From assembly GCF_027579695.1 (NCBI RefSeq), contig NC_083587.1, positions 45,559,232-45,623,231 on the forward strand: a stretch of 64,000 nt of DNA. The letters run 5' to 3'. A program made the translations under genes and the position numbers. Below, one piece after another: positions 10,745 through 22,826 of this stretch. Source of the stretch: Neoarius graeffei (lineage: Eukaryota > Chordata > Actinopteri > Siluriformes > Ariidae). The notes under the pieces are model-generated. The model was not told where the DNA came from. It searched no databases and saw only the letters and a program-made list of their open reading frames with translations. Position 1 is the stretch's first letter; each line of letters begins with the position of its first letter.

Positions 10745-11586
10745 GAGCCCCCTGCTACTCCAAACCTCCATCCATGTTGGGTCCTTACCCCCGTAACCCT
10801 GCCTTTGACTACTCTTGGGGCTTCAACCCATATCTCCCTGGGGCTTTATCCCTCAACAACTGCCCTAAACTGCCCCCAGGCTCGATCTACCCCTCACACT
10901 TCTATCCAAATCCACTTCAGTCTGGCTTGGCACAGCTCTCTCATCCGTTTTCCTCACTCCTGCCTCCTGGGGACACAGCAGGAACAGAACGGGCTCAAAC
11001 TGGAGGAGCCAACGGCTCAGTGGGTGGTCAGGCACCACGACTCTGCATCCCGTCATACCCGAGTAGTTTACTTCAAGGCCGAACTGAGCTGGGTATTTTG
11101 GGTCCTGGCATGGGTGAGAGGGAAAGAGGAGAGAACACTAACATTACAGGGGTAGGTGGAGGTGGGATTGGGGTGGGATTAGGTTTAGGCTTGGGATCAC
11201 TGGGGTTGGGAAGTGGAGGAGGCATCCAGAATCCATCAGATCGTCGCGCAGGAATGAAACAGGATCCAGGGTCAGATTCTGAGTTGGAAATCACAGACCT
11301 GAGTGACTGCAGCTCGGAGAACGAAAACGAGCCAGATTTCCATGCCAGCCACGGGAAGGAGAATAGGATGGGAGGCCGACCTCACATTCCCGAAGCCAAG
11401 ACCGCAGGTCTGGGTGGAACCTTACCTCAGCTCTCTTCTCTTCCTCCTTCTATATCCCCCCATCCTCTCAAAAGTCTGGTACCCCTGACTCCTCCACCAC
11501 CATCTCTTCCTACATCTCTCTCGCCGTCCCTCATCCTGGTTGAGCAGCACAGAGAAACAGAGACTCTCAAACTTACTCATAGTTAA
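10745..11586 (+). CDS. ETS-family repressor, last coding exon (C-terminal region)
   Basis: The acceptor is CCCCAACAG. The exon takes the phase-1 base from 6750 to make Gly, then reads APCYSKPPSMLGPYPRN for 280 codons to TAA at 11584-11586. The protein is disordered: Pro/Ser/Gly/Leu rich, with a GVGGGGIGVGLGLGLG tract midway and a proline-rich end (PLTPPPPSLPTSLSPS). An acidic patch, SDSELEITDLSDCSSENENE, resembles the 'EVTDISDEDEE' acidic segment of ERF and supports the subfamily call. In ERF the C-terminal part carries the repression domain and MAPK-phosphorylated sites. I do not see a clear ERK docking motif here. The acidic patch is the best landmark. The exon is intact, with no internal stop. 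Confidence 0.88.
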
Positions 11587-13650
11587 GATGCTTTGTTCAG
11601 ATGCTGGTTATATTGAGCACTCTCTCCCTCTATCTCTTTGTCAATATACGGTATATTCTCACCTTCTAAATGTATACTTTAATTTTATTTCATTTTACTC
11701 TGGATGATCATAACACATTTTTAGTTTTTTTGTTATTTTCTGCTTCACTTATTTTTTGTTTGTTTGTTTGGACAATTAATTTTAATTTTTAAATTAGAAA
11801 AGCCATTTAAGTTGAACAAAAACCTTTAATAAATATCCGTTTCCTTTTTCTGACACTACAATAAATATTTATCTAAATATTTAGTTTATAAGTATTTAAA
11901 TATATATTTCACTGCCTGAAATTGAAAAAAAAAACAATAAACCTTTCCTGAACATGTGTTGAAATACCGAGAACTGTCAGTTAACTGCATTATTTTTGCC
12001 CTGATTTCAATAAGAATGAATGAATGAATCACAGATATAAATTATCTTTGAGAGATTATGTCAAAAAAATTGTCTCTCAAATTTTATTCTCGCAAAAAAA
12101 AAAAATCAACAACAACACAAAGATCATTTGTAAATTCATTGTAAATGTGAATAGATAAATATTGGCTCATAAACTTATAAAATAATGTTTATAAATATTT
12201 AATTTTCCGTATATTTCTAATCGCTCTAAAACCATTGTGGCAGAATATAAAATATGATCATTTTTGTTTTGTTAGAGCATATTATAGTATTAATTAATAA
12301 TGAATTTATTCTCCTTTAATTTCACATGCACATGTTCAACCCTTCTGGGTAATTCGACTGCTGAAAGTACATAAACTGCTTTATGTACATAAATATATAA
12401 ATTTTACAATGATCATTAAGCTTAAGCTCTGCGGCACAATATTCACGCAACGTAATGCAAAGCTGATTGCGATTGTAGAAACTGTGTAAAACAATCTGAA
12501 TGGCAATTCAGCTGTGTTGCGATAAAGCCCTTAATTGCATTTGTTTGTGCTGTGCTTGACAGCTTGCAATAGAAACACTATCAAACACAGACACCCAGTG
12601 GTGAGATGTGATTTCTCCAGATAAGGTGATTGTATATGAATGTAATTTTACAAATTTGTCTTTTCAAGGAATGATATCTGCCCCCAAATATCTGTGTGAT
12701 TTTATCTATTTGTTCCCTTGTACATTTGTCATGTTCATGCAGTGCTAAAATGTCTTATTTTAAATAGCTATATGTTATGTTCTATGCGCTATAAAAAAAA
12801 ATCAAGAGATTGAGAAAGAAAGTGCTTAAATTTGCATCTATATATTTTATTATTGTATATAAAACATTTAATTTGTATTATTACTATTATATAAGATTGA
12901 TGTACTGGTGGGATTTAATTATGTATTTAAATGATAATGGATGCTGGGGACAAGTGTAGTTGCATAAGAACCATTAAAAAAAAAAGCACTTGTTCGCATA
13001 TCCTTTGGTTTATATGCGAACAGAGATGAGAAAAATATAAAGTATAACACATCTCAACTCCCACTAGTGATACTCCAGTCATTTTTGCAGAAATCTGAGA
13101 ATGACTCTATAGAAGAAGGTTAGTATTCCATGAGTACTTTTTAATAGTTTATATTCACCAAGTAATAGTTTGCAGTAATGTTAGTAATATTGGGGTTTTG
13201 CACTTTTTTTGGGAGAAATATTTTGACTAATGTTTATTTGTATTGATAGTTGCAGATGAAAATCGGTAATTAAACCTTTTGATTGTCAACGCATTGAATG
13301 GCAGAAAATGATTAGCTTAAGCAGACGACGCAATATGTAAAAAGAATAGACCATGAAGTCACTGCAAAAGTTTTCTCAGAAGAAAAAACTCAACAATATA
13401 TCCATAGTTTACATTAATTACATCAATGTATTATATGAAGCTACCAGTGTCCATAGACTTTCCTTTGTATATTTGTGTGTACACATCAAAAACAAAAAAA
13501 GAGGCATTTTCTTTGCCTAAGGTTTATTTGTTGTTTGTATATTGTAAAACTGAAAAAAAAAAGAAAAGAATGAGAAGAAGTCTGAGGTTAAAAAAAATCT
13601 TTAAAAGCAATAAACATTATTCTGGAGGTGTGATTGAGATGTGATTGTGA
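11587..13650 (+). other. probable 3' UTR and 3' flank of the ETS gene
   Basis: AT-rich sequence after the stop codon. AATAAA signals occur at 11828-11833, 11936-11941 and 13609-13614, and I cannot tell which is used. A block at about 12420-12620 has more balanced composition and may be conserved. An 11-bp perfect hairpin lies at 12991-13022. Confidence 0.55.
12991..13022. other. perfect 11-bp stem hairpin
   Basis: TGTTCGCATAT and ATATGCGAACA pair exactly around a 10-base loop. It lies in the probable 3' UTR or flank of the ETS gene. It is not followed by a T-run that would suggest an RNA polymerase III terminator. Confidence 0.7.
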
Positions 13651-14175
13651 GAGAGTTCAGACTTGTCTTATGTACAGTTTAATATTGTATGAAATCGGGG
13701 AGAAGAAATAATACAGTTCAAGATTACCACATGCTGTTATTTTGTATTTCTTTCATTCTGCCACTGCGATATAAATGCGTAAAATATTATGACACCCTTC
13801 AAGCTATTTGTTTGACATGTATTTTGGCCACACAGAAAAGAGCTGTCTATTTTCTACATCTCAGAGTGTCTCAGTGTTGAAAGAGATTAGGTTTATTATG
13901 ATGCCTCTAGTTACACAGTGTAAATGCCAGTTAATCAATATGCATATGAGACCTTTCAATTATTGAGAACATTTTCGCAACAGTTACCAGCTGTTGCTTG
14001 GTGAAATATATTTCTGCTAATATTTTGCATGGTCAGGTTGAGACACTATGGCTATTATATTTTCAGCAGAAACTATGTTTTGATAAAGGGCCATTCTTCA
14101 ATAAAACAAATTACTGCTGAGATTTGTAAAATAACAAATTCACCAAGAGCACATTTAAGTACATGTAAAAACAGT

Positions 14176-14177
<2 letters not shown>
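13651..14177. other. no gene seen
   Basis: AT-rich intergenic sequence without recognisable repeat or coding frame. Confidence 0.5.

Positions 14178-14263
<86 letters not shown>
14178..14263. repeat. compound (GT)n-(GA)n microsatellite
   Basis: About 46 bases of GT followed directly by about 38 bases of GA. Confidence 0.95.
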
Positions 14264-14266
<3 letters not shown>

Positions 14267-14530
14267 TTCCTCCAGCTTGTTGCTGCACAGATGTGTGAAG
14301 CATATTATCATTGGCTATCAAATAAAACGTACCTTCAATCCAGACTATATTTATTTATTCAAGTCATTTCCTATTTGGGAAGACATCAGGACATCCTTGT
14401 TGTTTTTGCTGTTTGCTACTTTCAGCCTTCTTGAGTACAGTCTACTGTTTGAGCGAAGCCAGTTGGTATTGTAAGACGTTACATAGTGATGATTTACTTG
14501 TGGTGCGGTCTATTCCAAAGTGATCATGAA

Positions 14531-14560
14531 GCCTTCAGAAGCCTTCGTCCTTCTGAAGGC
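14531..14560. other. 11-bp perfect hairpin
   Basis: GCCTTCAGAAG pairs with CTTCTGAAGGC over an 8-base loop. Related CTTC/GAAGG words follow to 14590, so it may be part of a small foldback element with unclear borders. Confidence 0.55.
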
Positions 14561-15059
14561 TGTACCCTTCAAAATGAGAACTCTGAAGGGTCCCCTCTGT
14601 AGGGATTAAAATAAATGGTCATTTGGAGTGAAGCTGGTGTTTTATTTGTCGCACAATCACTGACATTATGTAACCAAGAACACCCATACAAATGGCTGCC
14701 ATTGGTGGTCCCCCTTCCAATTGCCCAACATAGAGTTACTCACTTCAAAATAAACCACAGCATTAATCTACACACTCTTCGTAAAAATCAGACTGAGCTC
14801 ATGTTCAGTTCATACAACATTCTGCTCATGATTATCAACATAATTATGTTTTATTATGTCCAGTAACACACAACTGCCTGCAACTGAATACATTTTCAAA
14901 ACTTGTTGAAATTATTTGGAAACAACTACTGGGCGTGAAGCTGCACAATGACACCCTGGTAACAGCAGTATACACTTCATGGAGCAGTACACCTCTAGGT
15001 AATGCTCACAAGGAGGAGATGCTCCATTGCATAAGAATCACATTAAGTAATTCAGTCAG

Positions 15060-15620
15060 GACTTAGGCCTGATTACACTACTGAGACAGCGCTGGTTAAA
15101 GTAGCAAATGACATGCTACTATTCTCTGATCAGAAGAATTTCTTGTTTTACTGGAATTCAGTGCAGCTTTTACTAATAACACAGATCATTCTAGATAGAC
15201 TAGAAAATTTTGTTGGAGTTAAGGGAACAGCTCTTTCCTGCTTCATGTCATATATGTGACATAGTCAGTTTGGAAATTTTAATGGCTCTACAAGGATCTG
15301 TTCTCTGTTCTTGGCCTCTGGGTAATATTCAGAAACATGGTATTAGCTTCCACTGCTATGCTGATGGAACTGTTACATAGTTGTATGTTCCAGTAAAACT
15401 AAATGTCAGACACCAGCTTAATAAAGCTGAACAATAATGGATGCTGAGTAATTTCCTCGTAATTAATTACAACAAGACGGAAACTATTTTACTGGGGCCA
15501 GTAGGCTTTCTGATTAAGTAGGAGCTCTCAATGTCCTTTCAGTTGCATCATCCACAGCAATGAAAGACCTTGTGGGATTATTGACTCCAGTGTGGCATTT
15601 GAGGGTCAGATGCAGTACTG
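15060..15620 (+). pseudogene. decayed Rex1-like (non-LTR) reverse transcriptase fragment
   Basis: Patches of reverse transcriptase read through stops and frameshifts: ILDRLENFVGVKGTALS, then QFGNFNGST, then a decayed YADD box as FHCYADGT (near 15350-15370), then QLNKAEQ and KTETILLGPVGF. This order matches the palm and thumb region of Rex1/CR1-group LINEs in fish. Endonuclease and 3' tail are not visible. It is an old, non-functional relic. Confidence 0.65.
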
Positions 15621-15678
15621 TGCAAAAGTTTTAAGCACATGTTAAGAAATGCTGTAAAGCAATGTTGTCTTCAAAAAT

Positions 15679-16051
15679 CTCATCTCATTATCTGTAGCCG
15701 CTTTATCCTGTTCTACAGGGTCGCAGGCAAGCTGGAGCCTATCCCAGCTGACTACGGGCGAAAGGCGGGGTACACCCTGGACAAGTCGCCAGGTCATCAC
15801 AGGGCTGACACATAGACACAGACAACCATTCACACTCACATTCACACCTACGGTCAATTTAGAGTCACCAGTTAACCTAACCTGCATGTCTTTGGACTGT
15901 GGGGGAAACCGGAGCACCCGGAGGAAACCCACGCGGACACGGGGAGAACATGCAAACTCCACACAGAAAGGCCCTCGCCGGCCACGGGGCTCGAACCCGG
16001 ACCTTCTTGCTGTGAGGTGACAGCACTAACCACTACACCACCGTGCCGCCC
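15679..16051 (-). mobile_element. tRNA-headed SINE, copy 3
   Basis: Reverse-oriented full copy. The target duplication GTCTTCAAAAAT lies at 15667-15678 and 16052-16063. The head is at the right end (CACTACACCACCGTGCCGCC) and the GATGA-type tail at the left end. Confidence 0.93.
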
Positions 16052-16063
16052 GTCTTCAAAAAT

Positions 16064-16531
16064 AATTAGTTTAAACATTTTCTATTTAAACCTACTTACT
16101 ATAAAGTGCGGTAAACAATAACAAATGAAATTTTAAAAAATGCATTGATCATCTCCAGGTCACTTTATGCAGTTTTATAAGATAGCTGTTTTTTCAAGCC
16201 ATCTTGGACAATTTGCCACAGTTCTTCTGGAGACTTTGTTATGCTTGCTTCTGTTTTTACAGGAAAATTAGGATAGCTTTCATTATGGGGTTTTTTTCTG
16301 AAATGTGGTCTATTATGTAATATGTTATATTCTTTACTGAGGCCTACAAACATTTTTCATTTTTTGGTTGGTTGGTTGGTTGGTTGGTTGGTTGGGGGTT
16401 TTGGTGGTGGGAGTAATGTTTGGAAATCTAAAATGTTTTACTCATGCAATAATGTCAAAATCATAAAATAAACATTTTAGGAAAATGTTACAAGCTTAAG
16501 GAAAATTAGGGTGCCTAAAACACTACTGTGC

Positions 16532-16568
<37 letters not shown>

Positions 16569-17228
16569 CCTGTTCTCCTTTTTGTTATGCTATTTTAGCT
16601 AGACCTACCCAAATCCCTGCTTGTGCTCTGATCATAATAAACACCCTTTTAAACCACAGTAGGATCAGAGCATACCAAATAAGCTGTTCTCTTTCTGTCA
16701 GATCTAGACACGCTTCCACTGCTGTGGTTCCTCTCACCCTCCCAATCTTCCTGATTCATCCTGATCCCCGACATTTGCTTGGAGCTTTCTGCACTAAAGA
16801 TTTGCACTTTCCAGAAACAGTTTAAGCCCAAGACTTACTCATGCTTCCGTGGATAATCTCGCCGGCATGTTGTAGATTGCTACCTATGAACAAGTGCTGT
16901 AATCAGAAAGATTTCACTACGCTAAACCCAAAACTCAAAATATGCTCATACAATTCACCCTTTCAACATATTTAGTACTGTTCGACTTTACAACTGTATA
17001 CTGCACCTTGAGTTTGTTTCTTCTTAAGGTGTCTTCCTTGATGATTCTTGTTAAACAGTGTCTCTTGTTAAAATAGACATAAGCTATACAAATAAAATTT
17101 AATTACATTTTTCAGAATTACTGATTTACTGGACATAGCCTGGGCAAAATATAAAAATATATATTTTAAAAGTTATTTAAGGTTATAATTCCATGAATTG
17201 TGATTTTATATATATATATATATATATA
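16064..17228. other. intergenic, with (GGTT)n at 16365-16394 and (CA)n at 16535-16566
   Basis: No coding or known repeat structure apart from the two microsatellites. Confidence 0.6.
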
Positions 17229-18041
17229 TGAGTGATTCCACGCTTATGGGTACTGAAATGGGGATATGAACTTATTTTTTTTTTTTTTTTTTTTTAAAGA
17301 TATTTTTTTGGGCTTTTTGCACCTTTATTGGATAGGACAGTGCAGAGACAGGAAACGAGCGGGAGAGAGAGAGACAGGAAGGGATCGGGAAATGACCTCG
17401 AGCCGGAACCGAACCCGGGTCGCCCGCATTCATGGCATGGCGCCCCAACCACCCGAGCCACGACGCCCCCATGAACTTATTTTTAAAAATTCACCTAAAA
17501 CCATTTCTTTTTTTATCATCAGGTCACAAAACATGTAATCTTTAATGAATGATATGTTAAAAGATAACTTTAATTTTCTGAGATGTAATAAAAACATATT
17601 TATATGCCAAAGTCAGAACGTAACAGAAGTGTTGTGGACATATATATTCTCAATTTTAACAATGTAGAATTACTTTTTGAAACATAGGAAGGTGATGTTT
17701 TAGTAAATATAATTAATAAACATGTGTAGTAGAATAAACATATACATTCTTTCAATAAGATTAACATGGTATATAGCTAGATTGTAATTAATTTGTAACA
17801 GATGCGAGATGGACAATCGTAACAGAAGTAATGTAACAGACATCATTTTGGAACTCATAGGCTTGACTTTGGCATATAAATATGTTTTTATTACATCTCA
17901 GAAAATTAAAGTTATCTTTTAACATATCATTCATTAAAGATTACATGTTTTGTGACCTGATGGTAAAAAAAGAAATGGTTTTAGGTGAATTTTTAAAAAT
18001 AAGTTCATGTCCCCATTTCAGTACCCATAAGCGTGGAATCA

Positions 18042-18042
<1 letters not shown>
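17229..18042. mobile_element. long-armed foldback MITE, copy 2, interrupted by a SINE
   Basis: Same element as at 6915-7515 with only scattered substitutions (for example ACGCGAG here is ATGCGAG). The left arm is broken at about 17,278 by a different SINE and resumes at about 17,471. It is flanked by TA repeats on both sides, including a long one at 18,042-18,122. Confidence 0.9.
17279..17470 (-). mobile_element. second tRNA-derived SINE family, copy 1
   Basis: Read on the minus strand it begins GGGGGCGTCGTGGCTCGGG, has a B box GGGTTCGGTTCC, and ends in an AAAGCCCAAAAAAATATC and poly-A tail. The target duplication ATGAACTTATTTTT is visible at both borders inside the MITE arm. It shares no core with the GGCACGG SINE. 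Confidence 0.88.

Positions 18043-18123
<81 letters not shown>
18043..18123. repeat. (TA)n microsatellite
   Basis: About 80 bases of TA repeats adjoining the MITE. Confidence 0.95.
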
Positions 18124-18124
<1 letters not shown>

Positions 18125-18256
18125 CTACTGTAATGTGAGGATTGCCCTTTTTAGAAAGTCATAGGTTATGGTAAATTTGGGGTGTGGTAAAAGAAGTTTG
18201 AATTTCCTAAACAGTGGTCAGAACACTGATTCCTATGGGGAAATAACTATTTTATA

Positions 18257-19739
18257 CTAGTGCATCTCAAACAATTAGAATATTATGAAAATGTTCAATA
18301 TTTTCCATCAGTTATTAAAGAAAATGAAAAGTTAGTATAGTCTAGACTCATCACATGTAAACTAAAATATTTCAAGAATTTTTCTATTTAAATTTTTTAT
18401 AATTATGGCCTTCAGTGCAAAAATAAAATATATATATATATAAAAATATGAGAATATTTAATTTTGAGTTTGAGTAAAACAGTATAAATACCATGTATCT
18501 CTCAGTCTAGTTCAGTCCACACAACCACAATCATGGTAAAGACTGCTGACTTGACAGTTGTTCAGAAGACAATCACTGACATCCTCCACAAGGAGGGTAA
18601 GCCACAGAAGGTCATTGCTGAATAGGCTGGCTGGAAAAGGTGCACAAGCAATAGGGATGACTGCAGACTTGAGAGAATTGTCAAGAAAAGTCGATTCAAG
18701 AACTTGGGAGAGCTTAACAAGGAGTGGACTAAGGCTGGTGTCCATGCATCAAGAGCCACCGCGAACAGACACCTTCAGGAAAGGGGCTACAACTGTCGCT
18801 TTCCTAATATCAAGCCACTCCTGAACTAGACACAACATCAGAAGTGTCTTACTTGTTCTAAGGAGAGAAAGAACTGGACTGTTGTTCAGTGGTCCAAAGT
18901 CCATTTTTCAGATGAAAGTAATTTTTGCATTTAATTTGGAAATCAAGGTCCTAGAGTCTGGAGGAAGAGCAGAGAGGCACAGAATCCAAGGTGTTTGAAG
19001 TCCAGTGTGAAGTTTCTGCAGTCTGTGATGATTTGGGTTGCCATGTCACCTGCTGGTGTTGGTCCACTGTTTTATCAAGTCCAAAGTCAACAAAGCTGTC
19101 TAACAGGAGATTTTAGAGCATTTCATGCTTCCATCTGTGACGAGCTTTATGCAGATGCTGATTTCCTTTTCCAGCAGGACTTAAATGACACCTGTCCACA
19201 GTGCCAAAACTACTACCAAATGGTTTGCTGACCATTATATTACTGTGCTTGATTGGCCAGCCAACTTGCCTGACCTGAACCCCAGAGAGAATCTATGGGG
19301 TACTATCAAGAAGAAGATGAGAAACACCCGACCCAAAAATACAGACGAGCTGAAAGCCGCTATCACAGTAACCTGGGCTTCAGTAACACTTCAGCAGTGC
19401 CACAGGCTGATCGGCTCCATGCCACACCACACTGATGCAGTAATTTGTGGAAAAGGAGCCTCAACCAAGTCCTGAGTGTATAAATGAACATACTTTTCAG
19501 AAGTTGGACATTTCTGTACTATAAATCCTTTTTTTGATTGATCTTAGGAACTATTCTAATTACCTGAGATACTGGATTTCTGATTTTCATGAGCTATAAG
19601 CCATAAACGTGAAAATTAAAACAAAAAAAGTATTGAAATGTCATGTATAATGAATATAGAATATAGGAAAGTTTACCTTTTTGAATTAAATTACAAAAAG
19701 AACTTTTTCATGATATTCTGATTGTTTGAGTTGCACTAG
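18257..19739 (+). mobile_element. Tc1/mariner element A, decayed
   Basis: The terminal repeats CTAGTGCATCTCAAACAATT and its near reverse complement (AATCAGAATATCATG side ending TTGAGTTGCACTAG) are both flanked by TA. The length of about 1.48 kb is usual for a Tc1 element. It encloses a broken transposase. Confidence 0.9.
18533..19475 (+). pseudogene. Tc1-type transposase relic (element A)
   Basis: Homology starts at MVKTADLT and reads in pieces through several stops and frameshifts. The DDE catalytic landmarks are still readable: SDESNF, then FQQDLND in place of the usual QQDND, then NPRENLWG carrying the Glu. A Tc1 transposase is normally about 340 residues with two helix-turn-helix units before the DD34E domain. 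The order is preserved here but the frame is not, so no active enzyme is made. Confidence 0.88.
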
Positions 19740-19741
19740 TA

Positions 19742-20061
19742 TATAGCAATGCTTTTAAGGCTGAAGAGTCTTATGGATAGCGGTGAACTTTTAGTCGGTC
19801 CTAAAGTTTCAACTTTTCAAATAAGGTTTGAATATTGGTAACTATTATAAGTATTTTATACATTTATATTCACAGCATTTAGCAAATTACTTTATCCAGA
19901 GAGACTTAAAAAAGAACATTGTAATCTCAAAAAATATGTTCTCTTGCTAACTCATAATCATGCTAGGTTAGGGACGAAGAATGCATTTAAGAAAAAAAAG
20001 CCCTGTTGGTGGAGGTACAGCATGAAATAAAACACACAAAACAATAAAAACATGTTAAGTG
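19742..20061. other. no gene seen
   Basis: Short AT-rich interval between two elements. Confidence 0.5.
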
Positions 20062-21300
20062 TTATATATCGAGGATATTACACGGTTGTGTGAAGATATG
20101 AAGTTTATCTTCAATTGCGAACATATTCATGAGTGAGCGACGTGAATGAGTGAAAATAGTTTCAACACGAGAGGATAAAGCTTATATCTTCACGCCACCA
20201 TGTAATGTTCTTTATATTATATGGACACACTCACAAAAAAGGCACAAGTTAATCAAAATAATTTTAATTTTGAACTGGTTTGTCATTTTGACAAATCCCA
20301 GTCAGTGGGAAAAAATATCGGGAAATATGTCACTCAGATCCACGATGTATTTCGGATGAAAAATGTGAGTTTTTCAAGAAGAGAAGATAAACTTAATATT
20401 TTCAAGCCAACATGTGATTTTTCTTTTTATTATTTGGGCACATTCACAAACAAAATGTACCCAAATTTATCAAAACAATTCATCGATTTCCTCACAAGTG
20501 ACATATAGAGATTTTTTTTTTCACGGTGCAGTTTCCATCAAATCCTGCGCTCTGATTGGCTGGCGAGCGGGTCTGTATCCTACGATACGGACCCCAGTTA
20601 TGGACCTCTGGCAACTCGCTCATTCACAACAACAACAAACATAGTAGAATTTTTTGTCAGCATTTATCTTTTTTTTAATAAGATTTATTTATAAGATTAT
20701 CAAAAATCTTGTAAATTTTTGCCAGCATTTCTCAGGAGAATAGCATTAATTTTACATCATGGATAGCGATAACGACAGTCTTCACAGCGAAAGCGAGTTT
20801 TACTACCCTGAGGAAGAAGAAATAAAATAAAACATTTCAGGAGAAAGTTAAAACCTCTAACTTGCTAACGCCGAGCAAAAACATGGCTGAATCCTGAATG
20901 ACTCCTATTTGTATAAATAGGGGACTACATAGGCAGCAAAATGTAGTTTTTTTCCTGCCATGGAAGTGCACTTGTATACCGAGGAGGAAGCCATTTGCAT
21001 TACAGCCGTGAATGAGGATTCAAAATGGCAGCTCGGCTCGGTTTTCCCTTTTGGGCGCTCTCGTTTTCTGTTAGAATTTGGTAAAGAAAAAAATAAATAT
21101 ATTATTTACCAGCTTAAGGTCGGTCTGTATGGTCACCGTGAAATACCGTGACCTCGGCCTTGAATACTGATCTCAGCCCAGAGGGCCTCGCTCAGTACTT
21201 TCAAGACCTCGGTCACGGTATTTCACGATACGGACCTCCCAGCTTGTAAATAACATATATTTATGTCACGGTTGTAACATGTATGAAAAAATACAAGTGG
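20062..21300 (+). mobile_element. dispersed DNA repeat family D, copy 1
   Basis: Ends are marked by CACGGTTGTGTGAAGATATG at about 20,081 and GTCACGGTTGTAACATGTAT at about 21,266. The interior holds two imperfect tandem units (about 20,165-20,500), a CpG block (GCTCTGATTGGCTGGCGAGC), a small acidic frame at 20,759 and a palindromic segment with CGTGAAATACCGTGACCTCG near 21,140. About 450 bases are repeated in inverted orientation at 32,043-32,500. The superfamily is not assigned. Confidence 0.65.
20759..20830 (+). pseudogene. small acidic reading frame shared by repeat family D
   Basis: ATG then DSDNDSLHSESEFYYPEEEE then IK and a stop. In the copy at 32,2xx the same amino acids are kept but the ATG is ATT, and the stop here is a Glu codon there, giving IKENISGES. 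Most of the frame is therefore conserved between copies, suggesting an exon of the parent transposon's protein. The function is unknown. Confidence 0.45.
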
Positions 21301-22417
21301 AGTATTTCCCAGTAAAACTCTCGTCTCCATATAATATAGCTTATTATGACACTTTTAAGAGTGAAGGCTTTGGACAAGACCAGAACCAAACTGTGCCATT
21401 TTACAAGTTACATTCATGCAATGTGGTGAATTAATGGCATATTAAACATATTATTTATAACTATATTTTTTAACCAAACAGTGGACTGAATATTGAGTAC
21501 CATAATAATATTACACTTTTAAGAGTGAAAAAGATTCAAACATGAAGTACTTTTACCCAGCTTAAATACATTTGCCCAAGTGGTGTTCAATGCCACAAAA
21601 AGAAAAAAAAGGGTGATGAGTGCCCTCTACAGGCACAATATCATATCTGCAATCATTGAAAGATCAAGTTCACAACCCTTGTCTTGGAGGACCATGATCA
21701 AACCCTGTACCTTTGAGCGTTTTCGCAACATACCTGATACAATGCATGGGTGTGATAGAGCAGGAAAATATTAAATATGCAGTACTTCAAGGGGGAAAGG
21801 GTACAGGGTTGGGAACCTGTGACTTCAAGGACATAAAGAAAGATACTGTGAAAGAAGAGTGGGTAGAAACTCTTAGGCTTGTGAGGAAGCCAAAATGGCT
21901 GAGAAAGGATTAGAAACCTTATTGAGGATGTGAATGTGTGTATGTGTATATGACCATGCAGCCAGTGTTCCCAGGGTAAGTTCAAGATCTACTGTCGCCT
22001 TGACCAAGATGACAAAAATGAAGAATGATCACAAAAACAATCATTCTCAGACCTATGGTTCCTAAGTGAAGCTGATGCTTGCTTGTTATTCCATCAGGGT
22101 GATGTACTGAAGTATTGCATGCTCCGCTGGGAAAATGGACAGATGTTGAGCCTCAAGAGATACAGAAGACCAGTTAGTTCTGGCCACAAATGATAGGGTA
22201 CTCGAGTGATTCAACACCACAGTCAGTCTGAAGCTCTGTGCCGAGTTTCCCAAAAGCACTGTAGCACAAAGATCATCGTTAAATGGTAGAGCGAGCAGCA
22301 CAATGAACAATTCTGTCTCCTAGTTAAGATGATCTTAGCGGTAAGAGGCTAAGATCCCTTTGTTGCTGTGATGCATCATTGTTATGGAAAAGACTTCTAA
22401 TTATTATTATTATTATT
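21301..22417. other. intergenic; partial foldback MITE arm at about 22,237-22,350
   Basis: No gene recognised. GAGTTTCCCAAAAGCACTG and the following AAAGATCATCGTTAAATGG match, in inverse orientation, the small foldback MITE at 48,764-48,884. Confidence 0.5.
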
Positions 22418-22771
22418 ACCGCTAATCCTGTGCAGGCTCGTGGGCAAGCTGGAGCCTATCCCAACTGACTATGGGTGAGAGGCGGGGTACACCCTGGACA
22501 AGTCGCCAGGTCTTCGCAGGGCTGACACACATAGAGGCAAACAACCATTCACGCTCACATTCACACCTACGGTCAATTTAGAGCCACCAATTAGCCTAAC
22601 CTGTATGTCTTTGGACTGTAGGGGAAACTGGAGCACCCGGAGGAAACCCACGCAGACATGGGGAGAACATGCAAACTCCACACAGAAAGGCCCCCATCTG
22701 CCACTGGGCTCGAACCCAGAACCTTCTTGCTGTGAGGTGACAGTGCTAACCACTACACCACCGTGCCACCC
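22418..22771 (-). mobile_element. tRNA-headed SINE, copy 4
   Basis: Diverged minus-strand copy inserted in a TTA microsatellite, which now flanks both sides. The tail portion is partly decayed (ATCCTGTGCAGGCTCGTGG). Confidence 0.9.
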
Positions 22772-22826
22772 TATTATTATTATTATTATATAAACTAGTA
22801 TAATTGATTTGGTATGAACAGAATAT

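Noticed and set aside
10697..11155. Alternative frames over the last ETS exon (10,697-11,155 +, 10,865-11,056 -, 11,073-11,294 -)
   Set aside because: The frame starting at 10,745 joins in phase to the upstream exons and shows the ERF-like acidic patch. The others are shadows.
17279..17470. tRNA-like gene on the minus strand at 17.4 kb
   Set aside because: The same sequence recurs at 49,630-49,820 with a poly-A tail and target duplication, so it is a SINE.
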